A program made the translations under genes and the position numbers. A model generated the notes under the pieces. The model had not been told where the DNA came from. It made no database searches and saw only the letters and a program-made list of their open reading frames with translations. This document shows positions 1 to 10,140 of a stretch of DNA of 64,000 nt, one piece after another (position 1 is the first letter of the stretch; every line of letters starts with the position of its first letter). The stretch is from Megaleporinus macrocephalus (Eukaryota > Chordata > Actinopteri > Characiformes > Anostomidae): assembly GCA_021613375.1 (NCBI GenBank), contig CM038720.1, positions 3,143,682 to 3,207,681 on the forward strand, written 5' to 3'.

Positions 1-703
1 CATTCCTTTATCATCACCATCACTGCTCCTTCACCCCTTCATTCCTTTATCACCACCATCACTGCTCCTTCACCCCTTTATTCCTTTATCATCACATCAC
101 TGCTCCTTCACCCCTTCATTCCTTTATCATCACCATCACTGCTCCTTCACCCCTTCATTCCTTTATCATCACCATCACTGCTCCTTCACCCCTTCATTTC
201 TTTATCATCACCATCACTGCTTCTTCACCCCTTCATTCCTTTATCATCACCATCACTGCTCCTTCACCCCTTCATTCCTTTATCATCACCATCACTGCTC
301 CTTCACCCCGTCATTTCTTTATCACCACCATCACTGCTCCTTCACCCCTTCATTCCTTTATCATCACCATCACTGCTCCTTCACCCCGTCATTTCTTTAT
401 CACCACCATCACTGCTCCTTCACCCCTTCATTCCTTTATCACCACCATCACTGCTCCTTCACCCCTTCATTTCTTTATCATCACCATCACTGCTCCTTCA
501 TCCCTTCATTCCTTTATCACCACCATCACTGCTCCTTCACCCCTTCATTCCTTTATCATCACCATCACTGCTCCTTCACCCCTTCATTCCTTTATCACCA
601 CCATCACTGATCCTTCACCCCTCAATTCCTTTATCATCACCATCACTGCTCCTTCATCCCTTCATTCCTTTATCACCACCATCACTGCTCCTTCAAACCT
701 TCA
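1..703. repeat. 39-bp minisatellite
   Basis: About 18 head-to-tail copies of a 39-bp unit containing CATTCCTTTATCATCACC followed by ATCACTGCTCCTTCACCCC. Copies differ by single substitutions such as ATCATC/ACCACC and CCCCTT/CCCCGT, plus one short deletion near base 95. The array runs off the left edge of the window. The period is a multiple of three but no coding signal is seen. Confidence 0.95.
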
Positions 704-925
704 TTTGTGTCTATGTATGTGTGTGTGAGTGTGTGTCTGAGTGTATGTGTGTGTGTGTCTGAGTGTGAGTGTGTGTGTGTGTGAGTGTGTATGTGTGTGT
801 GTATGTGAGTGTGTGTGTGTTTGTAGTGTGTGTGTTTGTATGTGTGAGTGTGTTTTGTGTCTGTGTGTGTGCATGTGTGTGTGTTTTGTGTGTGTATGTG
901 TGTATATATGTGTGTGTGTGTTTGT

Positions 926-964
<39 letters not shown>

Positions 965-1750
965 ATGTGTGTGTGTGTTTTGTGTGTGAGTGTGTGTGGG
1001 TATGTGTGTATGAGTGTGTGTGTGTGTGTTTGTGTGTGAGTGGGTTGTGTGTATGAGTGTGTGTGTGTGTGTGTTTTGTGTATATTGTGTGTGTGAGTGT
1101 GTATGTGCGTGTCTGTGTTTATGTTTGTGTTTGTGTGTGTGTATGTGTTTGTGTGTGTGTGCATGTGAGTGTTTGTGTGTATATATTTGTATATATGTGT
1201 GTATGTGTGTGTGTGTGTGTGTTTATGTGTATGTGTATGTATGTGTGTGTGTGTGTGTTTATGTGTATGTGTATGTATGTGTGAGTGTGTGTGTATGTGT
1301 GTGTATGTGTGTGTATGTGTGTATGTGTGTGTATGTGTGTGTGTGTGTGTTTATGTGTATGTGTATGTATGTGTGAGTGTGTGTATGTGTGTGTATGTGT
1401 GTGTATGTGTGTGTATGTGTGTATGTGTGTGTATGTGTGTGTGTGTGTATGTGTGTGTGTGTGTGTGTTTATGTGTATGTGTATGTATGTGTGAGTGTGT
1501 GTGTATGTGTGTGTATGTGTGTGTATGTGTGTATGTGTGTGTGTATGTGTGTGTGTGTATGTATGTGTGTGTGTGTGTGTTTATGTGTATGTGTATGTAT
1601 GTGTGAGTGTGTGTGTATGTGTGTGTATGTGTGTATGTGTGTGTATGTGTGTGTGTGTGTGTTTATGTGTATGTGTATGTATGTGTGAGTGTGTGTGTAT
1701 GTGTGTGTATGTGTGTATGTGTGTGTGTATGTGTGTGTGTGTGTATGGTG
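704..1750. repeat. GT-rich microsatellite with nested higher-order units
   Basis: A tract of TG/GT dinucleotides broken by A, so that TATG and GAGTG interruptions recur. A longer motif containing TTTATGTGTATGTGTATG recurs near 1222, 1258, 1350, 1468, 1580 and 1662 at spacings of about 36-118 bases, so the right half is a higher-order repeat grown inside a microsatellite. Cys/Val and His/Thr open frames here are artefacts. Confidence 0.95.
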
Positions 1751-1960
1751 TAGATAAGGACTCTGGAGGTGTATAGTGTTAAACAGTCTGAGTGTCTGCT
1801 GTGCTGTAGATCTGACACGCGGGCAGACAGTTGAGGAGTGTGTGTAGTGAGGGGGGCCGAGGAGAGACCACCTGACACAGCGCATCTCATCACGATGTCC
1901 TTCAACACCACAAAACACTTACAGGTACGAACAGACACCGAGGAAGCCCTGGAGGACCCC

Positions 1961-1965
<5 letters not shown>
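1751..1965. other. non-repetitive island, no gene recognised
   Basis: Single-copy sequence between the GT and CA tracts. A short frame from the ATG at 1894 codes MSFNTTKHLQ and then meets CAG|GTACGA, a good splice-donor match at 1923-1924. There is no homology I recognise and no upstream support, so this is left as a non-coding island with a chance donor. Confidence 0.5.

Positions 1966-2012
<47 letters not shown>
1966..2012. repeat. (CA)n microsatellite
   Basis: About 20 uninterrupted CA dinucleotides at the left border of a long CT-rich tract. Confidence 0.95.
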
Positions 2013-2013
<1 letters not shown>

Positions 2014-3195
2014 CTCACCCTCTACACTCTCTCTCACCCTCTACACACACACACTCTCTCTCCCTCTACACACACTCTCTCACCCTCTACACACTCTCTC
2101 TCTCACCCTCAACACACTCTCTCTCTCTCTCCCTCTACACACACTCTCTCTCACCCTCTACACACTCTCTCTTTCTCCCTCTACACGCTCTCTCTCTCCC
2201 TCTACACACACTCTCCCTCTACACTCTCTCTCCCCTCTCTCTTTCCTCTCTACACTCTCCCTCTACACTCTCTCTCCCCTCTCTCTTTCCTCTCTACACT
2301 TTCTCTCTCTACACACTCTCTCTCCCTCTACACTCTCTCCCCCCTCTCTCTTTCCTCTCTACACTCTCTATCTCTCTCTTTCCCTTTACTCTCTCATACT
2401 ATCTCCCGTCTCTCTTTCTCATACTAGTTCTCTCTTTATCTTCTCCTTCATCTTACTTTGCTTCTCTCTCCACCATACCGTCTCATTTTCCTCTCATCTC
2501 ACTCGTTCTTTGCTTCTCTCTCTCTCTCTCTCTCTCTCATTTTTCCTTTACTATCTTATTCTTCTCACTTACTCTCTCTCTCTTTCATGCAGATAATTTC
2601 TCTCTCCCAATATCTCTATTTTCTATCTCTTTCTTCTCTACTATCTCTTTTCTCTCTTTGATACTACCTTGTTTATCTCTTTCATACTGTCTCTCATACT
2701 TTCTCATTTCTTTTTTCACTTTTGTACTACTTCGTTTCTTCGCCTTTCTCCCGCTCCCTCATCTTATCCCTCTATTTCATTCCCTCCTCTGACTTTCATA
2801 CCATCTCGTGTTTCTCTTTCATACTACCCATATTTGTCTTTCTCTCTTTTCTGTCTCTCCAGTACGTTGCCTTGTTTTTCTTTCTCTTGTTTCTCTCTTT
2901 CTCTCTCCCTCTTTCACTCTCTCTCCTCTCTACACACACTCTCTCTACACACTCGCTCTATTCTCTCATACTATCTCCCGTCTCTCTTTCTCATACTAGT
3001 TCTCTCTTTATCTTCTCCTTCATCTTACTTTGCTTCTCTCTTTGTACTCTTAAATTGTTTCCCTAACTTTCTCTTACTATCCTATTTCTCTCTCTCTGTC
3101 TCATTTCTCCTTCACTATCTCATTTTTTCTCACTTTCATACTCTCTCTCTCTTTTTGCAGATCATTTCTCTCTCCCAATCTCTCTATTTTCTTTT

Positions 3196-3234
<39 letters not shown>

Positions 3235-3235
3235 T
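2013..3235. repeat. CT-rich pyrimidine tract with internal 574-bp duplication
   Basis: Nearly pure pyrimidine on the + strand, built from CTCTCTC and CTCTACACAC units. A segment of about 80 bases beginning TTCTCTCATACTATCTCCCG near 2389 recurs almost exactly near 2963, and the following TTTGCAGAT/ATGCAGAT block recurs near 2588 and 3157. The right half is therefore a duplication of the middle part with a period of about 570 bases. Ser/Leu frames are artefacts. Confidence 0.9.
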
Positions 3236-3599
3236 GCTTTTCCTATTGGTTCTGTTTAAGAATATATACTTTATCAGTATTATTATTATTCATGCTACCT
3301 TGTTTCTCTCACGCAGCACTTTATGTCATTCTCTCTTGCTCATTGCCCCCCTTCAACATCGCCCAACCCCTCCGCCACCACCACCACCCCCCCTTCTGCC
3401 TGCGCACCGCTGCACCCACGCACTCCTGCGCTCTAAGCTAAGGATCTGTGGGCTTATTTGCATTTTTTCAATCGGATTTGGGAATCTCACACTAATATCT
3501 GTGTTCACAGACGCCTGCCAGGATTTCTGTTCAGCAGCCGCTTCCCCGCTGCGGTGATTCTCTCTGTACGCATCTGTTTTCATCTGTTTTCAACTTTGT
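3236..3599. other. non-repetitive stretch, no gene recognised
   Basis: Mixed-composition sequence with a short (CCA)n/poly-C patch near 3370-3392. Open frames on both strands are short and unlike any family I know. No RNA gene is seen. Confidence 0.5.
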
Positions 3600-3930
3600 A
3601 GTACAATCAGAGAAGAACACGGGAGCAACAACGCAGCCCTGACAGCACTGGACCGGAGAACCGTCCACCACCCAAAACTATCCAGACAGCAGTGTCCTGT
3701 GGGCGGCGTCCTGTGTCCACTGATGAAGGACTAGAGGAACACAAACTGTGCAGCAGCAGATGAGCTACTGTCTCTGACTTTACATCTACAAGGTGGATCA
3801 GCAAGTCCTGTGGTGGTCCTGTGGGGGTCCTGATATTACTCAAGAACAGAGTAATAAAGTATACAGAGAATCAGATGAACTACAGTCTGTAAGTGGAGCT
3901 CCTGTGTGGTCAGTGGAGCTGATAAATAGC
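3600..3930 (+). repeat. dispersed fish repeat, family D copy 1
   Basis: Contains the blocks CCACCACCCAAAACTATCC, TGTGGGGGTCCTGATATTAC and ACAGAGTAATAAAGTATACA. The same blocks occur inverted near 15085-15280 and in part near 14575-14620 and 23105-23265. This is an interspersed non-coding repeat that I remember as very common in otophysan fish genomes; I cannot give its formal name. Its right end meets a TA microsatellite. Confidence 0.8.
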
Positions 3931-3931
3931 A

Positions 3932-3968
3932 CACACACATATACATATATATATATATATATATATAG
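3932..3968. repeat. (TA)n microsatellite
   Basis: Short CA then TA dinucleotide run at the right end of the dispersed repeat. Confidence 0.9.
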
Positions 3969-4996
3969 GATCAAACCTGAGTGCGTGTGGAGGGATGTCC
4001 TCTCTTTCATAAGCAGTTGGGCAGCAGATGGTGTTGGAAGCTGGTTATCCTCTACTGGATTTCAGAGGTGATCAAATATCAGAGCAAAACATGAAGGTCA
4101 CAGAGAAAGTGATTAAGAGAAACATCTGGATTCACTGATGTTAAGCAGTCCATACATGGACATTTGTCTGATCCCATAACCTCAAATGAGCCTCTGGGCT
4201 GATGGTTTGCATGCTTTCCTGTATGCATCCTTCCTCTGGATGAATATATATATTTTATTTATTTGTATTTTTTTTCAATCCTTATGCGAAATTGTAATGC
4301 TCGGCTACATCGACCCATCTCCTCTCGTTATATTCTCATCCCTGTTGGCGCGACTCAGCGTTCGCTCGTTAATAAAGCCACGACCTTGTAAGACGATCGC
4401 CGTCGCTCCCTCAATGACCCGCCTGGACGCTGCGTTCATGCGACGGTTATTGCGTCTTATGTAAGGGCGGTCGGAACGGGGAGATGGGGGGGATACGCTT
4501 TATGGGCTCAGCGCGTTCAGCAATGCGCTTTAATAGACAGCTGGGTAATGCTCTCGCACCAGGTAATTACACCCACGGTGCCCTCTGGAGCGAGCTAACT
4601 GCGGCAGGAATATTACACAGATTAGGATTATCGCCACATTAAGCGTCCCGCGTTCACACGGATTTGAGTGGTGTGCCACCGGGGGCATAGCATCCCCTCT
4701 TTGCCTATCAAGAAAACAAACAAAAGGGGAAAAACACATGTACTCTAATGTATTAATGTTGTTAGTGTTCTCACCTTAAAGGGAACACCAGCTGGTAACA
4801 CGTGTAAGCCTAAATTATAAGAACAGGTTGTTAAAAATCACTAAAAGTATCAGATTTATTAGATTTTCTGTAAAATCCGCTGCACGTAGGTCACCATGGT
4901 TGACGTGATCAGCGGGTAGTGACGTCAAATGGTTGCAGTAACCTGCCGTCACGCTTGAGCACAGCTAGCTAGCTAAACATGCTACTGTTCAGTGTT
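3969..4996. other. about 1 kb without a recognised gene
   Basis: Non-repetitive sequence of mixed composition, CpG-bearing around 4370-4460. Short open frames on both strands (for example 4186-4464 + and 4530-4739 -) lack recognisable domains. Nothing else could be supported. Confidence 0.5.
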
Positions 4997-5122
4997 CCCT
5001 TACAAAAACAAGAAGTTTATTCAAGTGTAGCATTAGTTTACTTCTTTTAAACTAAAAGTAAGTAAGTATGCTTTCAGATTACTTTTTATGTACTTCTTAG
5101 TGATATACTAAACACAGTGTAA
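4997..5122 (-). mobile_element. truncated copy of the CCCTTACA-ended MITE
   Basis: Starts with CCCTTACAAAAACAAGAAG and matches, at about 90% or better by eye, the reverse complement of the right end of the full-length element at 6888-7633. The match stops after ACTAAACACAG near 5122, so only one terminal inverted repeat and about 125 bases survive. It lies in the opposite orientation to the longer copy. Confidence 0.8.
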
Positions 5123-5199
5123 CCCCCATTTCATGAGAGCTAAAGGTTTAATTCCTAATGTAATCCCTAGTTTAAAGAACTCCTCGGCAGTTAAGGGGT

Positions 5200-5532
5200 T
5201 AAGCGCTATTTGAGCGAAGTTTGGTGTGCTGAGCTGCAGCCAATCGCATTTGAGAATTTGACTTGCCCCGCCTTAGCTGCTGTTGATTGGGCAGCGCTGG
5301 AGCGCAGTCCCTTTCTCTCTGGGTGCGTCCGAAATCGCGCGAGTGTGACGAGGGTGTCCGAATACTTAGTGCTCGGCAAGTGTAACAGAGGAAGAAAATA
5401 TGGTTTTTTTATATGAATTTCATAAAATTAAGCTCTGTAATACACTGAAATGCAGTTTTAATGCCCCCTACTGGTAAGTAGTGAACTGCAGTTACGCTGC
5501 GTTTGATCCTTCTGAGCCGCCGGTCCCCTAGC
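5200..5532 (+). promoter_or_regulatory. CCAAT/GC-box promoter-like segment
   Basis: Contains CAGCCAATCGC near 5239, CCCCGCC near 5266 and an inverted CCAAT (TTGATTGGGC) near 5284. GGTCCCCTAGCAAC at 5522-5535 resembles an RFX-type X-box. The segment sits directly upstream of the exon-like block ending at 5558. The arrangement resembles a TATA-less vertebrate promoter, but no transcription start can be proven from sequence. Confidence 0.35.
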
Positions 5533-5915
5533 AACAGTCTGTGATTTCTATGCTGCGGGTAGGTGCTGAGCTCCGAGTTTTATAAGAAAATAGGGGTCAA
5601 AAACATGGTTTCAGTTAAAAGTACTGCTCTTTATCTAATTATAAGACATATTAAAAAGTATTTTTTTCTGAAAATTCGCTGTTTTAGGTTCTAGTTAAGA
5701 GTTTATGAGCGTTTTCAGTCTTCTTTGTTAGAAGTTGAGTGAGACGAACACGAGGCTGTTTTCCCTCCACTTTCTGTAGCCGTGCTAGCAGCGTATAAGC
5801 TAATCCTTTTATTTTTTTCATTAACGAGATATTTTTATTTATTTATCTAGCTTGGTGTTAACTGCAATAGCCACTCCAGTACAGAAAATTAAGAAAAGTA
5901 CAGATTGTCTTCCAG
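5533..5915 (+). other. two exon-like blocks with a 292-bp GT-AG intron
   Basis: Block 1 ends at 5558 (GCTGCGG) before the donor GTAGGT. Block 2 is 5851-5915, preceded by the acceptor TTTATTTATCTAG and followed by the donor GTATGT at 5916. These boundaries are supported by a second copy at 6142-6232 in which block 1 and block 2 are joined exactly at this junction. In one frame block 2 is open (LVLTAIATPVQKIKKSTDCL), but no start codon lies in frame upstream, so it may be 5' UTR. Product unknown. Confidence 0.5.
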
Positions 5916-6141
5916 GTATGTGTTTCGCTGATGTATTTTTTTCATGTTAATATGTTAATGTTAATGTTAATGTTCGGTTATGTCTTATTGTTGTGAAATG
6001 TGCTCATGTTCATCCATTTTAATGTGTATGTTTGTGGTACAAGATTTTACTGGTTTTTAATTCTTGAAAGCTTTTATATATAAAGCCATATTGTGGGCAG
6101 GTTTTAAAGTTGTTGCCATATATGTGCTAAATATATAAATG

Positions 6142-6232
6142 AACAGTCTGTGATTTCTATGCTGCGGCTTGGTGTTAACTGCAGTAGCCACTCCAGTACA
6201 GAAAATTAAGAAAAGTACAGATTGTCTTCCAG
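6142..6232 (+). pseudogene. spliced (intronless) copy of the two exon-like blocks
   Basis: Bases 6142-6167 equal 5533-5558, and 6168-6232 equal 5851-5915 with one difference (CAGTAG for CAATAG). The 292-bp segment between them is absent without scar. The copy continues into TGCTGTGAGTTACC at 6233, where the first copy has a splice donor, so further downstream exon sequence may also be present. No poly-A tail or clear target duplication was seen. The simplest reading is a processed retrocopy lying 230 bases from its source. Confidence 0.5.
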
Positions 6233-6887
6233 TGCTGTGAGTTACCACCATAATAAAAAGATGGACATATGGACGAGTGTGTGCGCAAATTCCTGTTCCA
6301 CTGGTGAGGGGTAGGGTTCGGGAGCTGAGACCGCAGAGGGATCCGTCACGCAAGCAGTACGCGAAAAGTCCCCGGATGACGTACTGCACCGGCAGACATG
6401 TTTAAGTATGGCGCCCCAGCACACTGTCCTATCCCGGAATTCAAGACGGAGGAAGAAGTGCTGTGAAACGCGGTACGCCGGCTGTGTGTACGTAGCTACG
6501 GCTAGTAAACTTCCGATACTGGAGTTAGCGCTGATTCTGAGGTAAACAATGATTACATTCCTCCTGTTTCGTCTTCTCTGAGCTACAGCTCGGCACCGCG
6601 TGAGTAGATATTTAGACAAACACGCAGAACGGCGTCATAGACAGTCTCTAAATCTGTCAGTAAACGGAGCTTTTAAATGAATAGCCGGACCTTTACGTTG
6701 GTAAGATGGCGGACGTAGTGCGTCCGAGGTTGCGTGTATGCTGCACACTCGCACACTGACAGCTAGACTGACAGCTGTCCGTTACAGCAGTGCGCTCTAG
6801 CTCCAACTGAGTACGTACTGATCTAGTACGCGATTTTGGACGCACCCTCTCTTTCCCTATCAGCAGTGCTTAATTTGTCTCTCATAT

Positions 6888-7633
6888 CCCTTACAGAAAA
6901 TAAGTATACTTAAAGTTCATTTTATTAAGTATACTTTATGTAGTTACTATACTAATGTCATTGTACTAGTAGTACACTCGAATATGTACTATTTTAATAC
7001 TTCTTGGGACTAAATTGGCCACTTTCTAGTTTTTAAAAGTATACTTTTAAGTACACTTTAAGTGTAAGAGTAGTAAACCAAGTATAAACTAGTTTACATC
7101 TTTTGTACTGCAACTACACTAAAAGTAATCTTTACTGTTAGTTTACTAGCTTGTAAGTTTTCTTTAAGTGAACTTAATACTTATAATTTACTGCTTATAT
7201 TAATGTTGTACTTTAAAGTATATGACTAGGTTTAAGGTTTTTTTTCTACTTAAAATAGAACTTAACAACGTTTACTTACTCACCAGTGGACACACGTAAA
7301 ATAAACAAGACACACTCAGATTAAGAAACATATTTGTATCTTAATAAATCTTTATAAATCAAATTTTAAATAAATATTGTACTGGATGTGATTTTGTGTA
7401 GAACAAGAATATTCACTTCTACTATCTCAATCAAAAGATTAAGTACAAGTAAAGGCCAAATATACTTAGACTGTTCTATACTTGTCAGTATAACCCAAGC
7501 ATACTTAAGTATAACTGTGTTTAGTATATCACTGAGAAGAACATAAAAAGTAAACTGAAAGTATACTTACTTCCTTTTAGTTTAAAATAAGTAAACTAAT
7601 GGTACACTTGAATAAACTTCTTTTTTGTAAGGG
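6888..7633. mobile_element. full-length MITE with CCCTTACA terminal inverted repeats
   Basis: Starts CCCTTACAGAAAATAAG and ends CTTCTTTTTTGTAAGGG, imperfect inverted ends with an exact 8-bp terminus CCCTTACA. The 746-bp interior is AT-rich and full of AGTATACTT/AAGTATACTT motifs, so it is itself rich in short palindromes. It has no coding capacity. A target duplication beyond AT could not be defined. A truncated relative lies at 4997-5122. Confidence 0.75.
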
Positions 7634-8235
7634 ATTTCAGGAACCTGTGTTCCAGAACTTCTTTATGTGGTTCCACCTCCTCTTTGTCATCTTTTTTCTT
7701 GTAGGAAACCAAAAGCTATTCGTCCAGTGGCATCTCTGAGATCTTATGGTTGCAGCTCCTTACTGCAGTCATTAAAGCTAGGATTATTTTATTGTATAGA
7801 TTGCTATTATGTTAGATGGACACTTAAAGCACTGTTGTGTCTATGCGTTCCAGGACCTTTTCCCTCACTGCCACCTGCTGGATCACCCACCTTTAGTGTT
7901 CCATCACCTGATGTTTTACAAATTAAGCACTGCCTATCAGTGTGCCACGGAGGGAGGAGCTGTAGCTCACAGCTAGCTTACAGCTATAGTTTGAACTAGA
8001 ACACAACATTTCTGACATCAGCGGTGACATCACACCACGTTAGTGTAAATGGTGAACAGAGAGGGTGGAGGAGAGAGTGGACACAGTGCTGGAGTTGTTG
8101 TGAAGCTGTGTGTTGGTGTTGATGGAGAAGGAGAGTGTCTGTTAAAGGAGCTCCGCTTTCTAGCAGGAAACATTTACTCTCAGTAAACAGCTAGATACAC
8201 TGAACGGGAGTGTCTCTGAGCTTCACACTCCTTTA
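7634..8235. other. about 600 bases, nothing recognised
   Basis: Single-copy-like sequence. A 110-codon + strand frame at 7667-7999 shows no family resemblance and is probably chance. A short inverted motif (AGCTGTAGCTCACAGCTAGC) lies near 7961. Confidence 0.5.
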
Positions 8236-8569
8236 TTAGTGAAGTAGTATGTTCACTACTAAGACTGTACTTTCACCTTCAGGATCCACAAACCAGGAGA
8301 AGCAGCTGACGCTAACGCTAAACGTTCTCAGGAGAGAATCCAGCGCATGTTCACGTTCACGGTTCTTCTCGTGGTTCTCCATAATCTGGAGCTTTTGGAC
8401 TTCCTGTGTGGGGAAACTGTGGCACTGCATTGTGTTTTAGTCTCCGCTTAAAACCAACAGCCTCCGTCAAGTCTCTCACCAGTGGTGGTCTACTGAACCA
8501 CTCAAACTCATCCAGACTGAAGTGAGGAGAGCAGAGCGGGGGTCTTTGGGTAGCTGTGTTGGTCCACAT
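8236..8569 (-). pseudogene. THAP-type zinc finger relic, C-terminal half, frameshifted
   Basis: On the minus strand a 70-codon frame (8569 down to 8357) contains LCSPHFSLDEFEW and, about 20 residues on, GFKRRLKHNAVPQF. These match the C-terminal half of the THAP DNA-binding domain: CxxHF zinc ligands, then the KRRLKxNAVPxxF closing motif. The N-terminal C-x2/4-C half is absent, and stop codons lie in frame just upstream, so this is an internal exon or a relic. After the AVP motif the better continuation is in another frame (8430 down to 8236, including QKLQIMENHEKNRER, coiled-coil-like), implying a frameshift near 8415. THAP domains occur in host transcription factors and P-element-like transposases; which one this came from is unclear. 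Confidence 0.6.
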
Positions 8570-8855
8570 GCTGCTTTACTAACTATTCTCCTTGTTTATG
8601 TTTGTGAAGCTGTTTAGACTAATATCAGTCTTTCACTGCCTTTCACTGAAACAACATCAACAACACAATGTACATGGTTTTCTTTAAGCTAGATTAGTAA
8701 CTAACTTTCACTCCTTCACACCACAGTCCAGTTTAGACCTGAAACCATCTGACCTCATCTACCCAGCAGGCCTTGCGCATCAGGAATAACGGCTGCGTCC
8801 GTATGTTAAATATTTAGAATAAAAGTGTTAATTTATAAATAAATCTGATACTTTG
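8570..8855. other. short unannotated stretch
   Basis: Non-repetitive. The reverse strand was read for the missing N-terminal THAP half and none was found. Confidence 0.5.
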
Positions 8856-9606
8856 AAACCATGAACCTAGTCCTGCAGACGGCTTCTACACACATTAGTA
8901 AAGAATGAGTCTCTCTCAGGAGCTCAGTGAACTCCAGCGTGGTACCGTGATGGGACGCCACCTGTACAACAAGTCCAGTGGTGAAGTTTCCTCACTACTA
9001 AATATTCCACAGTGGACTGTCAGTGGTGTTAGAACAAAGTGGAAGTGATTGAGAACGACAGCAACTCAGACACCAAGTGGTAGAACACGTACAATGACAG
9101 AGCGGATCCTAAGGAGCATAGTGCACAGAGCTCACCAACACTACAGAGTCCATCACTACAGACCTCCAAACTTCATGTGCCCTTCAGATCAGCTCAAGAA
9201 CAGAGCGTAGAGAGCTTCATGGAATGGGTCTCCATGGCTGAGCAGCTGCATCCAAGCCTTACATCACAAAGCACAATGCATAGCGTCAGATGCAGTGGAG
9301 ATAAGCGCGTCGCCACTGGACTCTAGAGCAGTGGAGACTTGTTCTCTGGAGTGACCACACTTCTACGTCTGGTGTTCCAGCATTGCCAGGGGAACGGTAC
9401 TTGAGTAAAGTTTGGTGGAGGGGGGGATCATGTTGTGGGGTTGTTGTTCAGGAGGTGGGCTCGGACCCTTAGTTCCAGTGAAAGAAACTCTTAATGCTTC
9501 AGCAGACCAAGAGATTCTGGACAATTTCATGCTCCCAACTCTGTGGGAACTGTTTTGGGACGGCCCCTTCCTGTTCCAACATGACTGCCCACCAGTGTCC
9601 AAAGCA
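8856..9606 (+). pseudogene. Tc1/mariner transposase relic, 3'-truncated
   Basis: Decayed transposase of an abundant fish Tc1-like family. The conceptual N-terminus reads LSLSQELSELQRGTV and SLLNIPQWTVSGV (helix-turn-helix region). Later come the conserved block [20 protein letters not shown], then NASADQEILDNFMLPTLWE and FLFQHDCPP, part of the DDE catalytic core. Several frame breaks and stop codons are present. Homology ends after the CCAGTGTCCAAAGCAA block near 9606, so the final catalytic Glu region and 3' terminal repeat are missing. A second relic of the same family lies inverted at 23862-24772. Confidence 0.85.
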
Positions 9607-9686
9607 ACACTGGCTCTCTTTATCCCAGTAAGACTGAAACAGGCCGTTTCTGATTCTGTGTCTTTTAAGATTAACGAGCTCTGCTC

Positions 9687-9844
9687 TGGGGGCAGTCGTG
9701 GGCTGGACAGTAGGGAACCAGCCTTGTGACCCAAAGGTCGCTGGTTTGATCCCCTGAACCAACAGGCCCCCATTGAAGTGCTCTCGAGCAAGGCACCTGA
9801 CCCCCAACGGCTTGGACAGGGCTGCCCCCTGCTCATAGAGGCGG

Positions 9845-9889
<45 letters not shown>

Positions 9890-9960
9890 CACTAGTGTGT
9901 GTGTTTCACTGCATGCATGGGTTGAAAGTGGAGGTCAGACTGCTCTGTGGTCAGTGTGTG
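9687..9960 (+). mobile_element. tRNA-derived SINE (family S1), copy 1
   Basis: Head GGGGGCAGTCGTGGGCTGG, then AAGGTCGCTGGTTTGATCCC, a good Pol III B box (GGTTTGATCCC). A body with GCAAGGCACCTGACCCCCAA follows, then a GT tail with GTTCACTAGTGTGTGTG and TTTCACTGCATGCATGGG. This layout matches a tRNA-derived SINE common in otophysan fishes. A second head lies at 42680, and its tail has been amplified at 42.8-44.1 kb. Confidence 0.8.
9846..9890. repeat. (GT)n inside the SINE tail
   Basis: About 20 GT dinucleotides between the SINE body and its 3' end. Confidence 0.9.
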
Positions 9961-10140
9961 GTGCCGGTGTTGGTATTGATTGGCTGTCCTGCCTCATTCA
10001 TAAAAAAACATTGTCTAGAATTTTAATGAGTGGGTGGGGCTAAACTGCTGTCGGCTGAGTGGGTGAATATATATATGTAAATGAGTTTGCTCCTATGATG
10101 TCACGGGAACAGACTGCAGCTGTTTTTGCAGCTTAGTGTC

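Larger units (their letters stand above)
5321..6847. mobile_element. candidate DNA transposon bounded by 19/20-bp inverted repeats
   Basis: The left end GGGTGCGTCCGAAATCGCG (5321-5339) and the reverse complement of 6829-6847 differ at a single position. TCTCT lies immediately outside both ends as a possible 5-bp target duplication, though that motif is low-complexity. Similar GCGTCCGA ends occur in fish MITEs as I remember them. The interior contains the exon-like blocks described separately and no transposase that I recognise. It could instead be two unrelated MITE ends. Confidence 0.4.

Noticed and set aside
682..1918. Cys/Val- and Thr/His-rich frames
   Set aside because: Translations of GT/CA microsatellites.
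1894..1925. Small exon MSFNTTKHLQ with a donor
   Set aside because: Ten codons, no homology and no upstream acceptor; insufficient support for a gene.
9720..9770. tRNA gene
   Set aside because: Only a B box and a diverged A box occur, with no cloverleaf; the surrounding body identifies a SINE.
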